Source of the DNA: Candidatus Anoxymicrobium japonicum
GTDB lineage: Bacteria > Actinomycetota > Geothermincolia > Fen-727 > Anoxymicrobiaceae
Length of the DNA stretch: 44,798 nucleotides
Direction of reading: 5' to 3'
Assembly (NCBI GenBank): GCA_002843005.1
Contig: PHEX01000005.1
Span: 1-44,798, forward strand
Part shown: positions 44,462-44,798 of the stretch, piece by piece
Numbering within the stretch: position 1 is the first letter of the stretch
How the letters are laid out: each line of letters opens with the position of its first letter
Translations under genes and position numbers: made by a program
Notes under the pieces: generated by a model
Seen by the model: only the letters and a program-made list of their open reading frames with translations
Database searches by the model: none
What the model was told of the DNA's origin: nothing

Positions 44462-44511
44462 GATAACGTGTACCGACTTTTAGAAAAAAGACCTGACCCC
44501 CGGAAGTTAAG
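44462..44511. repeat. GGGGTCAGGTCTTTTTTC-type element end
   Basis: On the minus strand this reads CTTAACTTCCGGGGGTCAGG and continues through TCTTTTTTCTAAAAGTCGGT to ACACGTTATC, nearly identical to 30911-30960. The TTAAC gives the TAA stop of the GerMN gene. Confidence 0.8.
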
Positions 44512-44798
44512 GCTGGAGAACCTCGTCCGCGGGCTTTCCGTCTACGGTTATAATTACGGTCTTGATCGTCTTGTTGTTGTTCATGATTGTGTTGTCTATC
44601 TGACTTCTGATCGCCTGGACGCGCGACGACCCTCCATCGTAATTGAGCATCTCTTTAGAGAAACCGACGGTCGCGTGGTCATCCGCGACAGAATAGGATC
44701 GTAACTTTGTTCCTTCAGGAATCGCGGTGCTATAGCCCTGTTTCTTTTCAGTTGCGGTTGGACCTTTCAACATCTCGGAAAGCGCCTCCTCGACGGAC
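44507..44798 (-). CDS. GerMN-domain protein, partial at the window edge
   Basis: The 3' part of a gene that continues past the right edge: upstream of the in-frame ATG at 44773 the frame stays open to the last base and reads SVEEALSEMLKGPT, which is the typical opening of a GerMN domain repeat. The visible part (about 97 residues) includes IPEGTKLRSYSVADDHATV. GerMN domains occur in spore germination proteins and in actinobacterial lipoproteins such as LpqB. Start, signal and second domain copy are outside the window. The TAA stop is provided by a repeat element. Confidence 0.8.
   Translation of the reverse strand, partial: SVEEALSEMLKGPTATEKKQGYSTAIPEGTKLRSYSVADDHATVGFSKEMLNYDGGSSRVQAIRSQIDNTIMNNNKTIKTVIITVDGKPADEVLQP

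Noticed and set aside
44363-44704. A short plus-strand open frame near the right edge
   Set aside because: It runs through the palindromic repeats and antisense to the GerMN gene. Its codons are produced by the repeats.

Overview
The window is a GC-rich bacterial chromosome segment that starts at the 3' end of ligA and runs off its right edge inside a GerMN-domain gene. No rRNA, CRISPR array, phage gene or transposase is visible. The organism is best guessed to be a deep-branching Actinomycetota lineage (inference). The hints are a CtpE-like P-type ATPase, an RsbW-like anti-sigma kinase, phasin-like proteins, a GerMN lipoprotein, and exported proteins built from 'YLAEGST..GFETW' modules. Most genes have clear Shine-Dalgarno sequences. 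Several promoters look like extended -10 boxes, and three exported-protein genes look leaderless.

Layout. 1-2703: ligA and lepB, leftward. 2704-4514: a hairpin-rich leader and a B12-binding radical SAM gene. 4643-5605: a B-box-like zinc-finger membrane protein. 5709-11901: leftward purine genes in the order purA, purD, purE, purB, purS, purQ, followed by a PHP-domain gene. 12133-15056: a P-type ATPase and a GyrI-like protein. 15075-19178: a lipid kinase, then a divergent large membrane protein of the alkaline-phosphatase superfamily and a small SCP2-like gene. 19213-21978: two phasin-like proteins, a lipoprotein, and a protein made of ten 23-residue repeats. 22025-30870: an exported TIG/module protein, a long-chain acyl-CoA ligase, a DUF89 protein, a radical SAM activase with thioredoxin, a small ferredoxin-like protein, a subtilisin-like protease and tRNA-Arg(CCU). 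31080-34141: a metallophosphoesterase and class I FBP aldolase. 34369-39576: two more exported module proteins and a lipoprotein. 39763-44798: PlsC-like acyltransferase, bifunctional FBP aldolase/phosphatase, two paralogous lipoproteins, a small coiled-coil protein, a gamma-carbonic-anhydrase-like protein, an anti-sigma kinase and the partial GerMN gene.

Two things stand out. First, about sixteen copies of a palindromic repeat family lie between genes. They share a GGGGTCAG core, while the arms differ between copies but stay paired. Many abut gene 3' ends, provide the stop codon, or encode the last residues of the protein (PurQ, the lipid kinase, the DUF89 protein). In three convergent pairs the element fills the whole gap between the two stop codons. 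They look like REP/RAYT-type or MITE-type non-autonomous elements that now act as two-way terminators. Second, four exported proteins with different partner domains (subtilisin, TIG, propeller-like, M23-like) each carry four copies of the same module of about 100 residues. This suggests a shared surface or matrix system.

Metabolically the window covers de novo purine synthesis, gluconeogenesis through FBP, lipid activation and phospholipid assembly, and anaerobic radical chemistry. Coordinates follow the start codons judged best from Shine-Dalgarno position and family N-termini; GTG and TTG starts are common.
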